Part shown: piece by piece, positions 1 through 8,058 of the stretch
How positions within the stretch are numbered: position 1 is the stretch's first letter
How the letters are laid out: every line of letters starts with the position of its first letter
Assembly: GCF_007752135.1 (NCBI RefSeq)
Contig: NZ_CP036298.1
Span: 4,774,001-4,838,000 of the forward strand
Reading direction: 5' to 3'
Length of the DNA stretch: 64,000 nucleotides
From: Aureliella helgolandensis
Lineage (GTDB): Bacteria > Planctomycetota > Planctomycetia > Pirellulales > Pirellulaceae
Made by a program: the position numbers and the translations under genes
Notes under the pieces: model-generated
Seen by the model: only the letters and a program-made list of their open reading frames with translations
Told to the model about the DNA's origin: nothing
Databases searched by the model: none

Positions 1-719
1 AATCGCTGCCTTCAGGTTTGCAGCTTTCAGCACTCGGAAAGATTCAATGAATTAGGCTGGCAACACGTCCTGCCTACAATACGGACCACAGGCTGAAACT
101 CTAGTGGCCGTCGCAATTTGCATTTCCGAGCCGAAGCACCAGCAGGTCTCTCCCAAGGCAGGTACCTGAAATTAGTGCTTCACCACAACTCGACTCGAAT
201 GCGCCATCCATGCGTTGATAAAATGGTCGGGAAACTCTTCTCGCAAGTCGGTGCGGCAGCTGGATCTTAGATTCGCGAAGGACTTGATTCACCTTGATGG
301 CATCCAAGCGTCCGGGGCGTATGATTTCCGCCTTGCATGAGAAGGGCACGCGTTCTCAGAATCGGCGATAGGCTATCACGCCGCCTCGTGTCAACGCTCA
401 AATGTGACATGTTTGCGCCGCCCCACGTGCGCAGCTGCGCACTGTTTTAGGTCCGGAACAGCCTTCTATTCTAGGAAGTTACTTTGGAGGCACATGACTC
501 TAAGATCAAACACCGGGGCCAACATGTTATGCATTTACGCCGGAGCGCGTGGTGCGAATGGCGCCTTTGGATTTGCCCAACTAGTCGGGATAAACCACAC
601 AGACGTTAGCCTTAATTCACTTACCAAGCATATCAGTTTTCGTACGCTGTCGCCTCGGCTCTTCAGGTGGGTTACGCTGTCTGAGACCACGTTAGCCATA
701 CAGTTTAGGAGCCAGTGCT
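1..719. other. Non-coding or unassigned left edge of the integrated element
   Basis: I see no convincing gene here. Short open frames exist on both strands, but they lack a recognisable domain or a good ribosome binding site. A tyrosine-integrase element should have a direct repeat of its tRNA target at the far end; I looked for a copy of the tRNA-Pro 3' portion in this stretch and did not find one, so the left boundary is probably outside the window. Confidence 0.5.
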
Positions 720-2288
720 GTGACCGAGCCGACGCATTTTGACAACGCCGCTATCGAGAGTGCAATCATAACGCAACGACTTGGACCATACTTGGCAGGT
801 TGTTTCCCGGAAGTTTGGCCGCTCCTGACGGATTTCAAACCTTGTTTGATCAGCTCGTCGCTCTGGGTCGATGGTTGGTCTCGTTTCGTAGAGTTAACGC
901 AGTCTAGCCACAATTTAAGACTACTGTGGGCACTAAACGCGAAAAATGACGATATGTCATGGACTCGGGTTCTACTGCGATTGCGATCACCAACCGTGAT
1001 CATGGTATCTAGGTGGCCTGGCGACCAGTGGGTTCTTGCAGAACTTTGCAAAGGACTCTTCCGTGGCGACCGATTTGCTCAAGTCGTGGCCCGAAGACAG
1101 TTCAACAATCGTATCTGTCACGGAGAACTAGGAAGACTGGTCGACGCATACTTTCAGTCCCACAATTCGCGGGATTCAACCGGAGACGATAGGGACCAAG
1201 CTGGATTTTTGGTAGCGGAATACCACGCACCTATCAACTTGAATGAGCATATCGATCCCCTTGTTTTCCCTTACAAGAATGCCCTCCAAACAGAACCAGC
1301 ATCCTCGGAAAAATGGAATACCGCTGCACGGAATTGCATACACTCGTTCATCGCCCAAGACGAATACATCCCGAAGCAAACACTGCTGAGTGGCCTGTCC
1401 GCCGTGCCCTACTTCTTGCCGGTTCAAGTGGCACGCAGGGTAGTGGAACATTCACAAGAGCGCGGCTACCTGCAGACCGTGGAAAAGTCATTTGTGTCGC
1501 TACCAAGCATGGCCAAGAAATCGTCCCGCTGGACTCGCGGTGAAGTTGCCAGCGAGCTTCAGGCGTTGGTCGACGCGACGAGGCACACTGACAGCTGGAC
1601 TGCGACCTGCCTCTCCGCCATTCGCTGGAATTTCACAGGAAATGCCAGTCTGAATGATGAAATGGGGCTATTGGTTCCAATTTGGTGCAGGTTGAGGAAA
1701 ATTCGTGCAACCCGCGCAGCAACAATCTGCTCTGCAGTCAAACTACATGAAGTGAGTTCACTTCTTGCAATTCTGGACTTACTCGGAGAGTCGCTACAGG
1801 AATTTGATAAGAACATCCTCCGGGCTGACGAAGACCAACAGAGAAGAAGGGGTGAAAAGTCCTTCAGGCACATGAATGATTTTCTGCTCCAGTGGAAGCA
1901 GATTACAAAAGCGCAACATGGCGAGAGTGACGATGCGATCTCCAGTTGGAAAAGTCTCAATGACGTGAGCTTCCTCCTAGAACACGGAAATCCCATCCGA
2001 AATGCATACACCGAATATCGAGCGAGCTGGGACGAAGAAAGCGAAAACACGAATACGAAAGCTCCGCCCGAGTACTCAAGAGCGACTGGCAATTGGATAT
2101 TTACGGCGGAACTCGCAAAACGTTTAGGGCTTGAAACCAGAACGATCACCGATGCTCGTAAAAAGCACACCAAACGAACGGCCGACAGTCACGATGAATT
2201 TGGCGCCTGGGGAGTCCACTCCTATGGAACCTTTCGCCGAAAAGTAGGTGGGACAAATTTCGTTGCATACTTCGTCGGCGAGCGATAA
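720..2288 (+). CDS. Hypothetical protein of the integrated element, possible C-terminal HTH
   Basis: This is a 522-residue protein that I do not recognise. The GTG start is supported by an AGGAG-type ribosome binding site at about 706-711, eight bases upstream. The sequence is soluble, with no signal peptide or membrane segment. The last ~70 residues (FTAELAKRLGLETRTITDAR) read like a helix-turn-helix, followed by a short basic tail that could be a wing; this is inference. It is the leftmost element gene seen and is separated by ~170 bases from the AlpA-like gene, so it may be accessory cargo rather than part of the replication operon. A nuclease, defence or regulatory role is possible but nothing in the sequence proves one. 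Confidence 0.7.
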   Translation: MTEPTHFDNAAIESAIITQRLGPYLAGCFPEVWPLLTDFKPCLISSSLWVDGWSRFVELTQSSHNLRLLWALNAKNDDMSWTRVLLRLRSPTVIMVSRWPGDQWVLAELCKGLFRGDRFAQVVARRQFNNRICHGELGRLVDAYFQSHNSRDSTGDDRDQAGFLVAEYHAPINLNEHIDPLVFPYKNALQTEPASSEKWNTAARNCIHSFIAQDEYIPKQTLLSGLSAVPYFLPVQVARRVVEHSQERGYLQTVEKSFVSLPSMAKKSSRWTRGEVASELQALVDATRHTDSWTATCLSAIRWNFTGNASLNDEMGLLVPIWCRLRKIRATRAATICSAVKLHEVSSLLAILDLLGESLQEFDKNILRADEDQQRRRGEKSFRHMNDFLLQWKQITKAQHGESDDAISSWKSLNDVSFLLEHGNPIRNAYTEYRASWDEESENTNTKAPPEYSRATGNWIFTAELAKRLGLETRTITDARKKHTKRTADSHDEFGAWGVHSYGTFRRKVGGTNFVAYFVGER

Positions 2289-2461
2289 AAAAAGCGGTCG
2301 TAACGAAACTTTCCACAAATAGCAACAGGGGCAGCAAGATCCACAAAATCGAGCTTCCGCGCTCACCCCGTCGTGCTTATCTCAATGCCACGCCATGATT
2401 GGACGCGTCAGGCAAACACTTCGTTGGCCTAGACGTGACTCTAGTTTTGGAGACTCTTTTT

Positions 2462-2689
2462 ATGGCTGAAAACTTAGTCGACTCTGACGACGATCATCGA
2501 CGCACGATGATGTCGATCTCGCAACTGGCCCATCGGTGGGGATGTTCTGAGCGCCATGTGCGACGCATGGCGGACTCAGGACGCTGCCCCCGGCCGATTA
2601 GATTGGGTTCGCTGATCAGATGGCCTGCAACAGAGATCGAGCAATGGGAACGCGACTTTTGCCCCTCTTGCAAAAGGGGCCGCAAATGA
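2462..2689 (+). CDS. AlpA/excisionase-like helix-turn-helix protein
   Basis: This is a small DNA-binding protein of about 75 residues from the ATG at 2462; an in-frame TTG at 2399 and ATGs at 2507/2510 are alternative starts. The core MSISQLAHRWGCSERHVRRM, followed by a P-R-P-x-R-L-G stretch and W-P-A-T-E-I-E-Q-W, is the usual layout of the MerR-type HTH in AlpA-family regulators and recombination directionality factors (established for the family). The C-terminus has CPSC, half of a possible metal site. The stop overlaps the next ATG as ATGA, so translation is probably coupled. In elements with a tyrosine integrase such proteins usually control excision or the replication operon; here that is inferred from context. 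Confidence 0.75.
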   Translation: MAENLVDSDDDHRRTMMSISQLAHRWGCSERHVRRMADSGRCPRPIRLGSLIRWPATEIEQWERDFCPSCKRGRK

Positions 2690-2850
2690 TTGTTCGTATC
2701 GATGCTCGCGCAGAGAAATTGTTGGCACAGCGCCAACGGAAAAGAGACGACTCGGCTGAACGTACCAAGGCCGCCGAGCCGCCTCAAACTAAACAGCAAG
2801 TGTCTGACAAATACCTATGGCGCGAAAGATGGGCAGGGGGCATAATATAG
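2686..2850 (+). pseudogene. Small ORF of the replication operon, 3' end displaced by the insertion sequence
   Basis: The ORF starts at ATG 2686 inside the stop of the AlpA-like gene and now runs 54 codons into the insertion sequence, which begins at 2800. Removing the IS and one copy of the 8-bp duplication joins codon 38 (ending 2799) to base 4402. The frame then continues for ten codons and stops with TAA at 4432-4434, overlapping the ATG of the next gene at 4427. The ancestral product would be a very basic, polar peptide of about 48 residues (KLLAQRQRKRDD near the start). Its function is unknown. The neat restoration of overlap on both sides argues that it was a real gene; the present C-terminus is IS-encoded. 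Confidence 0.6.
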
Positions 2851-4393
2851 GGTATTCCTTTTTCCCCGTTTAGTGAGGAGTGAATGCCATGGGAAGTTCG
2901 AAAGTGGATCGCGAAGGTTTGAAAGCTACGCTGCAAGCCGAATTCGAAGCGACGCTCAATGCGGTAGTTGATTCGATTGATAACGCTCGCGATGGTGCTT
3001 GGATCGAAGACAGCGAAGGACTCAGTCGTCAGGCTTTGGATCGTTTCCGGCAACAGGTCTATGAGGCAGCCTTACAAGCGAAGATTAATGCGGTGGAAGC
3101 CGCTTTTTCCCCCTCCGAAGAGCGCGACGGGAGTTCGAGCACGGAACAAGGGACGCCAACTACGTAGCCTCTTGACTGAGAACGGCCGTGTGCAACTAAA
3201 GCGTGTTCGGTGGGCAGTTCAAGACGAAACCAGCAGCACACCGATCGATGCCTTGCTGGATGAAGCAGAGAAAAGCTTCACGTGCGGGATACGTGAGATG
3301 CTTTGTCGTTTGAATCAAAGTTCCTCCAGCTTTGTAAAGACTGCGGCCAATATCGCTCGTTTATCATCGATCGACATTAGCGGCGAAAGCGTACGGCAAT
3401 TGGTCGAGTACGAAGGTCGCAAGGTAACCAACCAGCTAACGCGAGGGGGCATTGATATTGGCTGGTCGTCGGCAGACTGCACGTTGGAAAATGTTCCCCA
3501 GAAGTCGTCGGCCAGTTCATCAGCCGCATCTGGCGCAGTGAATGATCAACAAAAACCAACCCCAACTCGGGTTTATGTCGGCTGCGACGGAGTGAAGGTA
3601 CCGGTCGTTACTCAAGCCGAGAAGACTAAGCGTCGCACTACGATCAAACTGAAACGTCGACGTAGTGGAAAGAAATGTCGGCCGTTGCCAGCAGCTCGAG
3701 CAGGTTCGGATCAACAGTACAAGGAAGCAAGAATCGTAGTTGCTTACAACGAATCTCAGACGCTCCGGCTTGTGATAGCTACCCGCGGTGATTGCGAAGT
3801 CACTGGGCGCTTGATGCGAAGTATGGCGACGACCATCAAACTAGATGAAGCGACTGAGTCCATTGCAAATATCGATGGCGCTCCATGGATACGCAACCAA
3901 TTGGAGTTTCACAACATTGTGGATAAAATCAACTTGGATTACTACCACATGAAAGACAACGCACAAAAGGCGCGTCGCGAGATGTTCGGCGAGGATGAAT
4001 CGGGAGCCACATGGTTAACGGCATTGACCAACATCCTGATGGAACAGGGAGTCGACGCACTGCTGAGTGAGCTGCTTACTCAGAAACTCACGTGCTCAGG
4101 TCGACGCCTTCAAGCCTTGGAGCAATTGATCGGATATATTTCGGAGCGTCGTGAAATCATTCGTTATCGCGAACTTCGCGCTCGCGGCATTCAGATCGGC
4201 AGTGGTCCGACCGAGGCCCAATGCAAAACTACCACACAACGGGTCAAAGGCCGAGGTCGCCGGTGGGATTTCGCCAATGCCGAGTGCATGATGAACCTCG
4301 CTGCACTCGAAGCGAGTAACCTCTGGGACAATTACTGGGGAAATCATGCAAAAAATGCTGCCTAAAAGTTGTCCAGAAACTTTGGTCAGACAC
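2800..4393 (+). mobile_element. ISKra4-like insertion sequence with 8-bp target duplication
   Basis: The element is 1594 bp. Its ends are inverted repeats: GTGTCTGAC at 2800-2808 and its complement GTCAGACAC at 4385-4393, extendable with a one-base gap to GTGTCTGAC(C)AAA. The flanks carry a perfect direct repeat AACAGCAA at 2792-2799 and 4394-4401, which is the expected target-site duplication. It holds one transposase coding region split over two frames. The preserved ends and duplication suggest a fairly recent insertion. It lies in the same orientation as the host operon and sits just upstream of the ribosome binding site of the DUF669 gene. Confidence 0.9.
2889..4365 (+). CDS. ISKra4-family transposase, coding region in two frames
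   Basis: The N-terminal part is read from ATG 2889 (GAGGAG at 2875-2880) or GTG 2880 to a stop at 3165-3167. The C-terminal part lies one frame forward and runs to TAA 4363-4365. The join is natural: the first frame ends in a segment like AEAAFSPS, and the second supplies RNKGRQLRSLLTENGRVQLK, which is the normal continuation in single-frame relatives. Later motifs include NIDGAPWIRNQL, an acidic DYYHMKDN segment and a C-terminal GIQIGSGPTEAQCK block typical of the DDE catalytic core of this family. Moving between frames needs a +1 (or -2) shift somewhere in about 3105-3140; a T5C5 run with codons TCC CCC T lies at 3104-3114. It could be programmed shifting, a mutation or a sequence error. 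Confidence 0.85.
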
Positions 4394-4426
4394 AACAGCA
4401 AACACCAAAGAGCAAAGGAACACGCA

Positions 4427-5125
4427 ATGGGTAAGCTAACTAATATTCTACAACAAATCGGCTCGCTGGGCGAGATTCAAGCTGCCTGGGATTCCGCGAA
4501 TTCCGCTGGTGACTTTGACGTAGTCCCGAAGGCAGAGTATATCGCCGACATCACGCAAGGCGAAGCGATTGTGAGTCGAAGCAATTCCACACCGGGCTAT
4601 CGATTAACTTTCGAAATAGTCGAGGGACCGTACACGGGTTATCGACTGTGGCTCGACTGCTGGTTGACCTCCAAAGCCATGCATCGGTCCAAACGCGACT
4701 TAGGGAAATTGGGCGTCACGTCGCTGGAACAACTGGAACGCCCCTTGCCAGCTGTGTATCGCTGCAACGTCAAAGTCGTACTGCGACGGGATGACGAGGG
4801 TGAAGAACGCAATCGTATCCAGCGATTCGAGGTTCTAGAAGCGATCCCGCATATGCCGGACGAATTCAAACCGATGACCGCGACCGCTTCCGGTGGTGGT
4901 ATAGATGACGATTCGACGCAGTACGCTGCGGCCGCTGACTTCCCTGAAGACGACGACAAAGTTGTGTTGGGTAGCGATAACGACGGCGAAGAATTGAATC
5001 GAGTCGGAGATTTTGATTTGTTGGATGACTTAGTACCTCGAGTGCCGAACATGTCAGCCTGCGACGATCTACTTGACGATTTACTGTCTCCTCCTGGCAA
5101 GCGAGAAGGAGGTACCCCACGATGA
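4427..5125 (+). CDS. DUF669-family protein, probable ssDNA-binding replication accessory
   Basis: The ATG at 4427 is chosen because AAAGGA at 4414-4419 gives a well placed ribosome binding site and because it overlaps the reconstructed stop of the upstream small gene. The product has 232 residues. Residues ~30-150 (DVVPKAEYIADITQGEA, then GYRLTFEIVEGPYTGYRLW, then LGKLGV) match the pattern of DUF669 proteins of phages and mobile elements, which occur beside helicase and primase genes and are thought to act in replication, perhaps as single-strand-binding proteins. The C-terminal ~75 residues are very acidic (runs of D and E), as in SSB-type tails that recruit partners. The end overlaps the primase start as ATGA, so the two are probably translationally coupled. 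Confidence 0.8.
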   Translation: MGKLTNILQQIGSLGEIQAAWDSANSAGDFDVVPKAEYIADITQGEAIVSRSNSTPGYRLTFEIVEGPYTGYRLWLDCWLTSKAMHRSKRDLGKLGVTSLEQLERPLPAVYRCNVKVVLRRDDEGEERNRIQRFEVLEAIPHMPDEFKPMTATASGGGIDDDSTQYAAAADFPEDDDKVVLGSDNDGEELNRVGDFDLLDDLVPRVPNMSACDDLLDDLLSPPGKREGGTPR

Positions 5126-6111
5126 GCAACAATGCGAACCCGAATTCCTTCGGTTTTCGCATTGTAGGCGCTTGCCATAACAAACGCCGGCTAGTCGAGT
5201 ACTGGCCGGCATTCGTGGCATATTGCCTGTGCGATGACCGAGCAAGGATTAATGAGGGTGGTTTTCTTTCACCCTATGAATACGCAACGGAGATTGAAAG
5301 CAGAATCGTTGAACCTGCTTCGATGATTCTCGACGTGCGAGGTTTTAAGGGCGTGAGCTGTTCGCGGTATCTATGGTTCGACATTGACGACGCTGACTTG
5401 GACCAGGGACTGGACCGATGCAGGCGACTAGTTTCGTGCTTGCTGGAGCGCTACGACCTGGACGACGGTGATTTGCTTGTGTTCTTCTCGGGATCTAAGG
5501 GATTTCATGTTGGTTTGCCGACTTCACTGTGGCAACCGATTGCGTCCAAGCAATTTGCACGCGGATGTCGCACTATGGCAGAGTCACTGGGCGATTCTGC
5601 TGGCGTGTCGATTGACCCTGCGATCTATCAAGCGGTACAGCCATTCAGGGCTCCGAATAGCCGGCACTTGAAAACCGGAAGATACAAGCGGTTGGTTTCG
5701 ATTGCGGAACTCGAAGAACTCAATGCTGAGGCAATTAGGCAACGGGCATCGAGTCCGTTGCCATTCGAGCCGCCAGACTCGCCTGCACTGCATCAACAAG
5801 CGGTCATAGATTGGGCGAAGGCTGAATTTGCTGTCGCTCAGCATGCCGAAGTGATTCGGCACTTTGACGCCGAGCGCTCCGAGTTGAACCGTTCGACGCT
5901 GGAATTCATCCGTGATGGTGCCATCCCTGGCGACCGTCACCGACTGCTGTACTCGTCTGCAGCAAACCTATTTGAGTTTGGATGTCCGTTGGCACTTGCT
6001 AGCGCATTGCTGATGGAATCCGCACTTGATTCAGGATTGCCGCCTACCGAGATAAGACGCGCAATCGATAACGCATTCACTAAACAAGGACCAAGACCAA
6101 ATGACCATTAA
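5122..6111 (+). CDS. Archaeo-eukaryotic-type (AEP) primase
   Basis: The product has 329 residues; ATG 5122 follows a strong AAGGAGG at 5104-5110. Two AEP signature motifs are visible. WFDIDDADL (about residue 90) fits the hhhDhD metal-binding motif, and FFSGSKGFHVGLP (about residue 120) fits the sxH motif. Further on, a P-F-R-A-P-N-S-R-H-L-K-T-G-R-Y-K segment resembles the nucleotide-binding part of bacterial and plasmid AEP primases. The C-terminal ~90 residues are helical and may be a PriCT-like domain. Its role is most likely RNA or DNA primer synthesis for element replication. It lies between the DUF669 gene and the helicase gene and overlaps both, which supports a replication module. Confidence 0.8.
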   Translation: MSNNANPNSFGFRIVGACHNKRRLVEYWPAFVAYCLCDDRARINEGGFLSPYEYATEIESRIVEPASMILDVRGFKGVSCSRYLWFDIDDADLDQGLDRCRRLVSCLLERYDLDDGDLLVFFSGSKGFHVGLPTSLWQPIASKQFARGCRTMAESLGDSAGVSIDPAIYQAVQPFRAPNSRHLKTGRYKRLVSIAELEELNAEAIRQRASSPLPFEPPDSPALHQQAVIDWAKAEFAVAQHAEVIRHFDAERSELNRSTLEFIRDGAIPGDRHRLLYSSAANLFEFGCPLALASALLMESALDSGLPPTEIRRAIDNAFTKQGPRPNDH

Positions 6112-7015
6112 CTACTCAATGACAGATAGTTTCCTTGACAGCTGGCGCGAGGATGTTTTGCATGGCCTCCCTCCGCGAAAGTACGACATTGGCGATGGCT
6201 TGAGCCATATTCACCTCGGACCAGGCACAGTATCCTTGTTTGGCGGCCCGCCGGGTACGGGTAAGACTTCCTTGACGATGCAATGCGCCGTCAACGCTAT
6301 GGCCGCTGACGAATCGCTGCGGGTTTGTGTGGCGAATGTTGAGATGCCTCCTGAAAGGCTGTTAGAACGGCAATTGAGCCGCTTGTCAGGCATCCCGCTG
6401 GATGATATTCAAGAGCGTCGACTTAACGGCAAGCAACGCGACAAATTAGAGCTGGGATTCGAATTGATCGAAGATATTAGCGATCGGCTGGTGTTCGTCC
6501 GTGGTCCATTTACGTTAGATGCAGTTGCGGTCGCTGCAGACAGTATCGATGCAGAGCTGATTCTGCTGGACTACATTCAACGCATTCGTCCCACCGGCAA
6601 GCACGAGGATAAGCGTGGTTCGGTCGACGCTACGATGGATTCGATACGCCAGTTTGCAAGCGCAGGCTGCTGCGTGCTCGCTTTGTCTGCCGTTGGGCGT
6701 TCGAAAGATTCCAAGGGCCGCAGTAGCTATGATGGCAGCGGTTTGGGACTGGCATCGTTCCGAGAATCCTCTGAACTGGAATATGGAGCTGACGACGCCT
6801 ACCTGCTTGTGCCAAGTCCCGGCGCCGACAAGGATCCCGACGACTCGGTGGTCGAAGTCACGCTGAAGCAATTGAAAAGCCGTTACGGAAAGCCTACGGA
6901 TTGCCAATTGTCGTTCGACCGTTCGATTCAACGCTTTGACGTCGACGAACCTGACGATGACCATCGACGGGATTTATCACAATCGCTTGCTCAACTGTGG
7001 GAGCCTGAACGATGA
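6101..7015 (+). CDS. DnaB/RepA-like hexameric helicase ATPase
   Basis: The product has 304 residues. Walker A is GGPPGTGKTS at about residue 48, a Walker B-like segment LILLDYIQRIRP lies near residue 150, and a sensor-like stretch VLALSAVGRS follows; this is the RecA-fold order of the DnaB C-terminal domain. FRESSELEYGADDAYLL matches the 'G-S-x-x-I-E-x-D-A-D' block of DnaB and RepA helicases. The N-terminal DnaB domain is missing, as in RepA-type plasmid helicases. It probably unwinds DNA with the AEP primase as partner. The gene overlaps the primase gene by 11 bases (AAGGA at 6086-6090 serves as the ribosome binding site) and the next gene by 4. A role in recombination rather than replication cannot be excluded. 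Confidence 0.8.
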   Translation: MTINYSMTDSFLDSWREDVLHGLPPRKYDIGDGLSHIHLGPGTVSLFGGPPGTGKTSLTMQCAVNAMAADESLRVCVANVEMPPERLLERQLSRLSGIPLDDIQERRLNGKQRDKLELGFELIEDISDRLVFVRGPFTLDAVAVAADSIDAELILLDYIQRIRPTGKHEDKRGSVDATMDSIRQFASAGCCVLALSAVGRSKDSKGRSSYDGSGLGLASFRESSELEYGADDAYLLVPSPGADKDPDDSVVEVTLKQLKSRYGKPTDCQLSFDRSIQRFDVDEPDDDHRRDLSQSLAQLWEPER

Positions 7016-7383
7016 CCAAGAACAAGCCGAAGGGGAAAGGGACCGCGCCCGACCGTTTCAGGATCCTAAATGCTTTCGTCGACTTCTCGCTCCGGGAACT
7101 AACACGAAACGAAATCGCAGTTTGGATGGTGTTGTTCCGCGACACTCGCAAAGGAACCGCAACCGTATCGCAGAAGTTCATCGCCGAGCGCTGCGGCATC
7201 TCCGAACGCACGGTTAGACGCATGGTTCTGCAACTCGTCAATGCTGGTTTGCTTGTGGTGGTGCGACGCGGCGGAATTGCTGTTGGCGCATCGACCTACA
7301 AAGTCATTCCAGTGACGAAAACAAACTTCGAGCGCAGGTCCAAGCGGTGGTCGATTAAAGAGGACAACCAGCTGTCCGGTTAA
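7012..7383 (+). CDS. Helix-turn-helix protein, winged-helix type
   Basis: The product has 123 residues and the start overlaps the helicase stop as ATGA. The segment VSQKFIAERCGISERTVRRM followed by L-V-N-A-G-L-L-V-V-V-R-R-G-G is a winged HTH with a clear recognition helix and wing, similar to the N-terminal domain of replication initiators and to GntR/MarR-like phage regulators. It is the last gene of the coupled operon and is followed by a palindrome-rich non-coding stretch. It could therefore bind that stretch, as a replication initiator or as an autorepressor; this is inference. The N-terminus is basic (TKNKPKGKGT). Confidence 0.7.
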   Translation: MTKNKPKGKGTAPDRFRILNAFVDFSLRELTRNEIAVWMVLFRDTRKGTATVSQKFIAERCGISERTVRRMVLQLVNAGLLVVVRRGGIAVGASTYKVIPVTKTNFERRSKRWSIKEDNQLSG

Positions 7384-7596
7384 TGCGGACAAAACACGTT
7401 AATTCTTGCGGACAGTTAACTGTCCTACAGTCCAGAAGGGACCATAAGAGATTGATTCTCTTATTGGTCCTACGGACCGAGAATCAATTCAGAAAATGAC
7501 CGCGACCAACTGCGAGATTTTGTGGATTAGGACTGCGAGGCTAGGTTTCCTTACGACTCTTCGACACTGCAGTGGGGTCATTGTCGATCGCCCCAT
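7384..7596. promoter_or_regulatory. Palindrome-rich stretch after the replication operon
   Basis: A perfect 16-bp palindrome GGACAGTTAACTGTCC lies at 7410-7425. A hairpin at 7439-7470 has GGACCATAAGAGA pairing with TCTCTTATTGGTCC (one bulged base, five-base loop). GCGGACA occurs just before both the palindrome and the ACACGTTAA segment. The hairpin has no T-run, so it is not a typical terminator. The place, directly after a replication operon that ends with an HTH gene, would suit an origin or operator. Confidence 0.45.
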
Positions 7597-7958
7597 TTGC
7601 AAGGGAAGACCATTGGAGCAAACAAAATTACCGAGACAATCACTACCGATCGGATAGCCGTTTTTCCAGAGATTTTTGAACAGCTACACGACGATGCCAA
7701 TCGGGTTTACTTTGCGTTTCTGCGCCGGAGTAACCATCCCCCTACTATTACGACGACAGCCTCATCCGTGCTTTTCGACGCTGGCGGTCTTCTGTGGTGG
7801 GTGGAAACTTCGTCCGAATATCGCCGACAAGGTTTGCTATGGGATTACTTGAAGCGATTACCAAACGCCATCCGCAAACGCAGCTATTTGAAGACACCTA
7901 TGATGACGCGATGTTCTTATCGACATGGCATCGGTTAGAATCAACCCGCCGAAGCTAG
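7597..7958 (+). pseudogene. GNAT-acetyltransferase-like fragment, probably frameshifted
   Basis: A frame opening with TTG at 7597 encodes WWVETSSEYRRQGLL, which resembles the acetyl-CoA-binding turn of GNAT acetyltransferases (R/Q-x-x-G-x-G/A). After that point the frame becomes unlike protein and ends at 7938. In another frame, ATG 7839 to TAG 7956-7958 reads MGLLEAITKRHPQTQLFEDT and continues with an aromatic, polar segment that looks like the missing continuation. A single shift near 7835 would join the two. The assignment is weak: the match is one motif and no good start is visible. Confidence 0.35.
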
Positions 7959-7984
7959 GAACGGAGTAATTAACCGCGCCGAAG

Positions 7985-8003
7985 ACCGAGTAGCTCACTC
8001 GGT
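7985..8003 (+). terminator. Short perfect hairpin upstream of the integrase gene
   Basis: ACCGAGT and ACTCGGT form a 7-bp perfect stem with a 5-base loop. It is followed by TGCTTTGG, not a clean T-run, so termination is uncertain; it might instead be a binding site in front of the integrase gene. Confidence 0.35.
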
Positions 8004-8058
8004 TGCTTTGGCATTTGTACATATAGAGCATTCATTCGCGGTAGGAGCTAATCGCAAC

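Noticed and set aside
404-742. Plus-strand 112-codon frame at the left edge
   Set aside because: No ribosome binding site, no domain, unusual composition, and it overlaps the better supported gene at 720.
1559-2173. Minus-strand 204-codon frame opposite the gene at 720-2288
   Set aside because: The plus-strand gene has a ribosome binding site and better protein-like composition; the reverse frame is Ser/Arg/Leu-rich shadow sequence.
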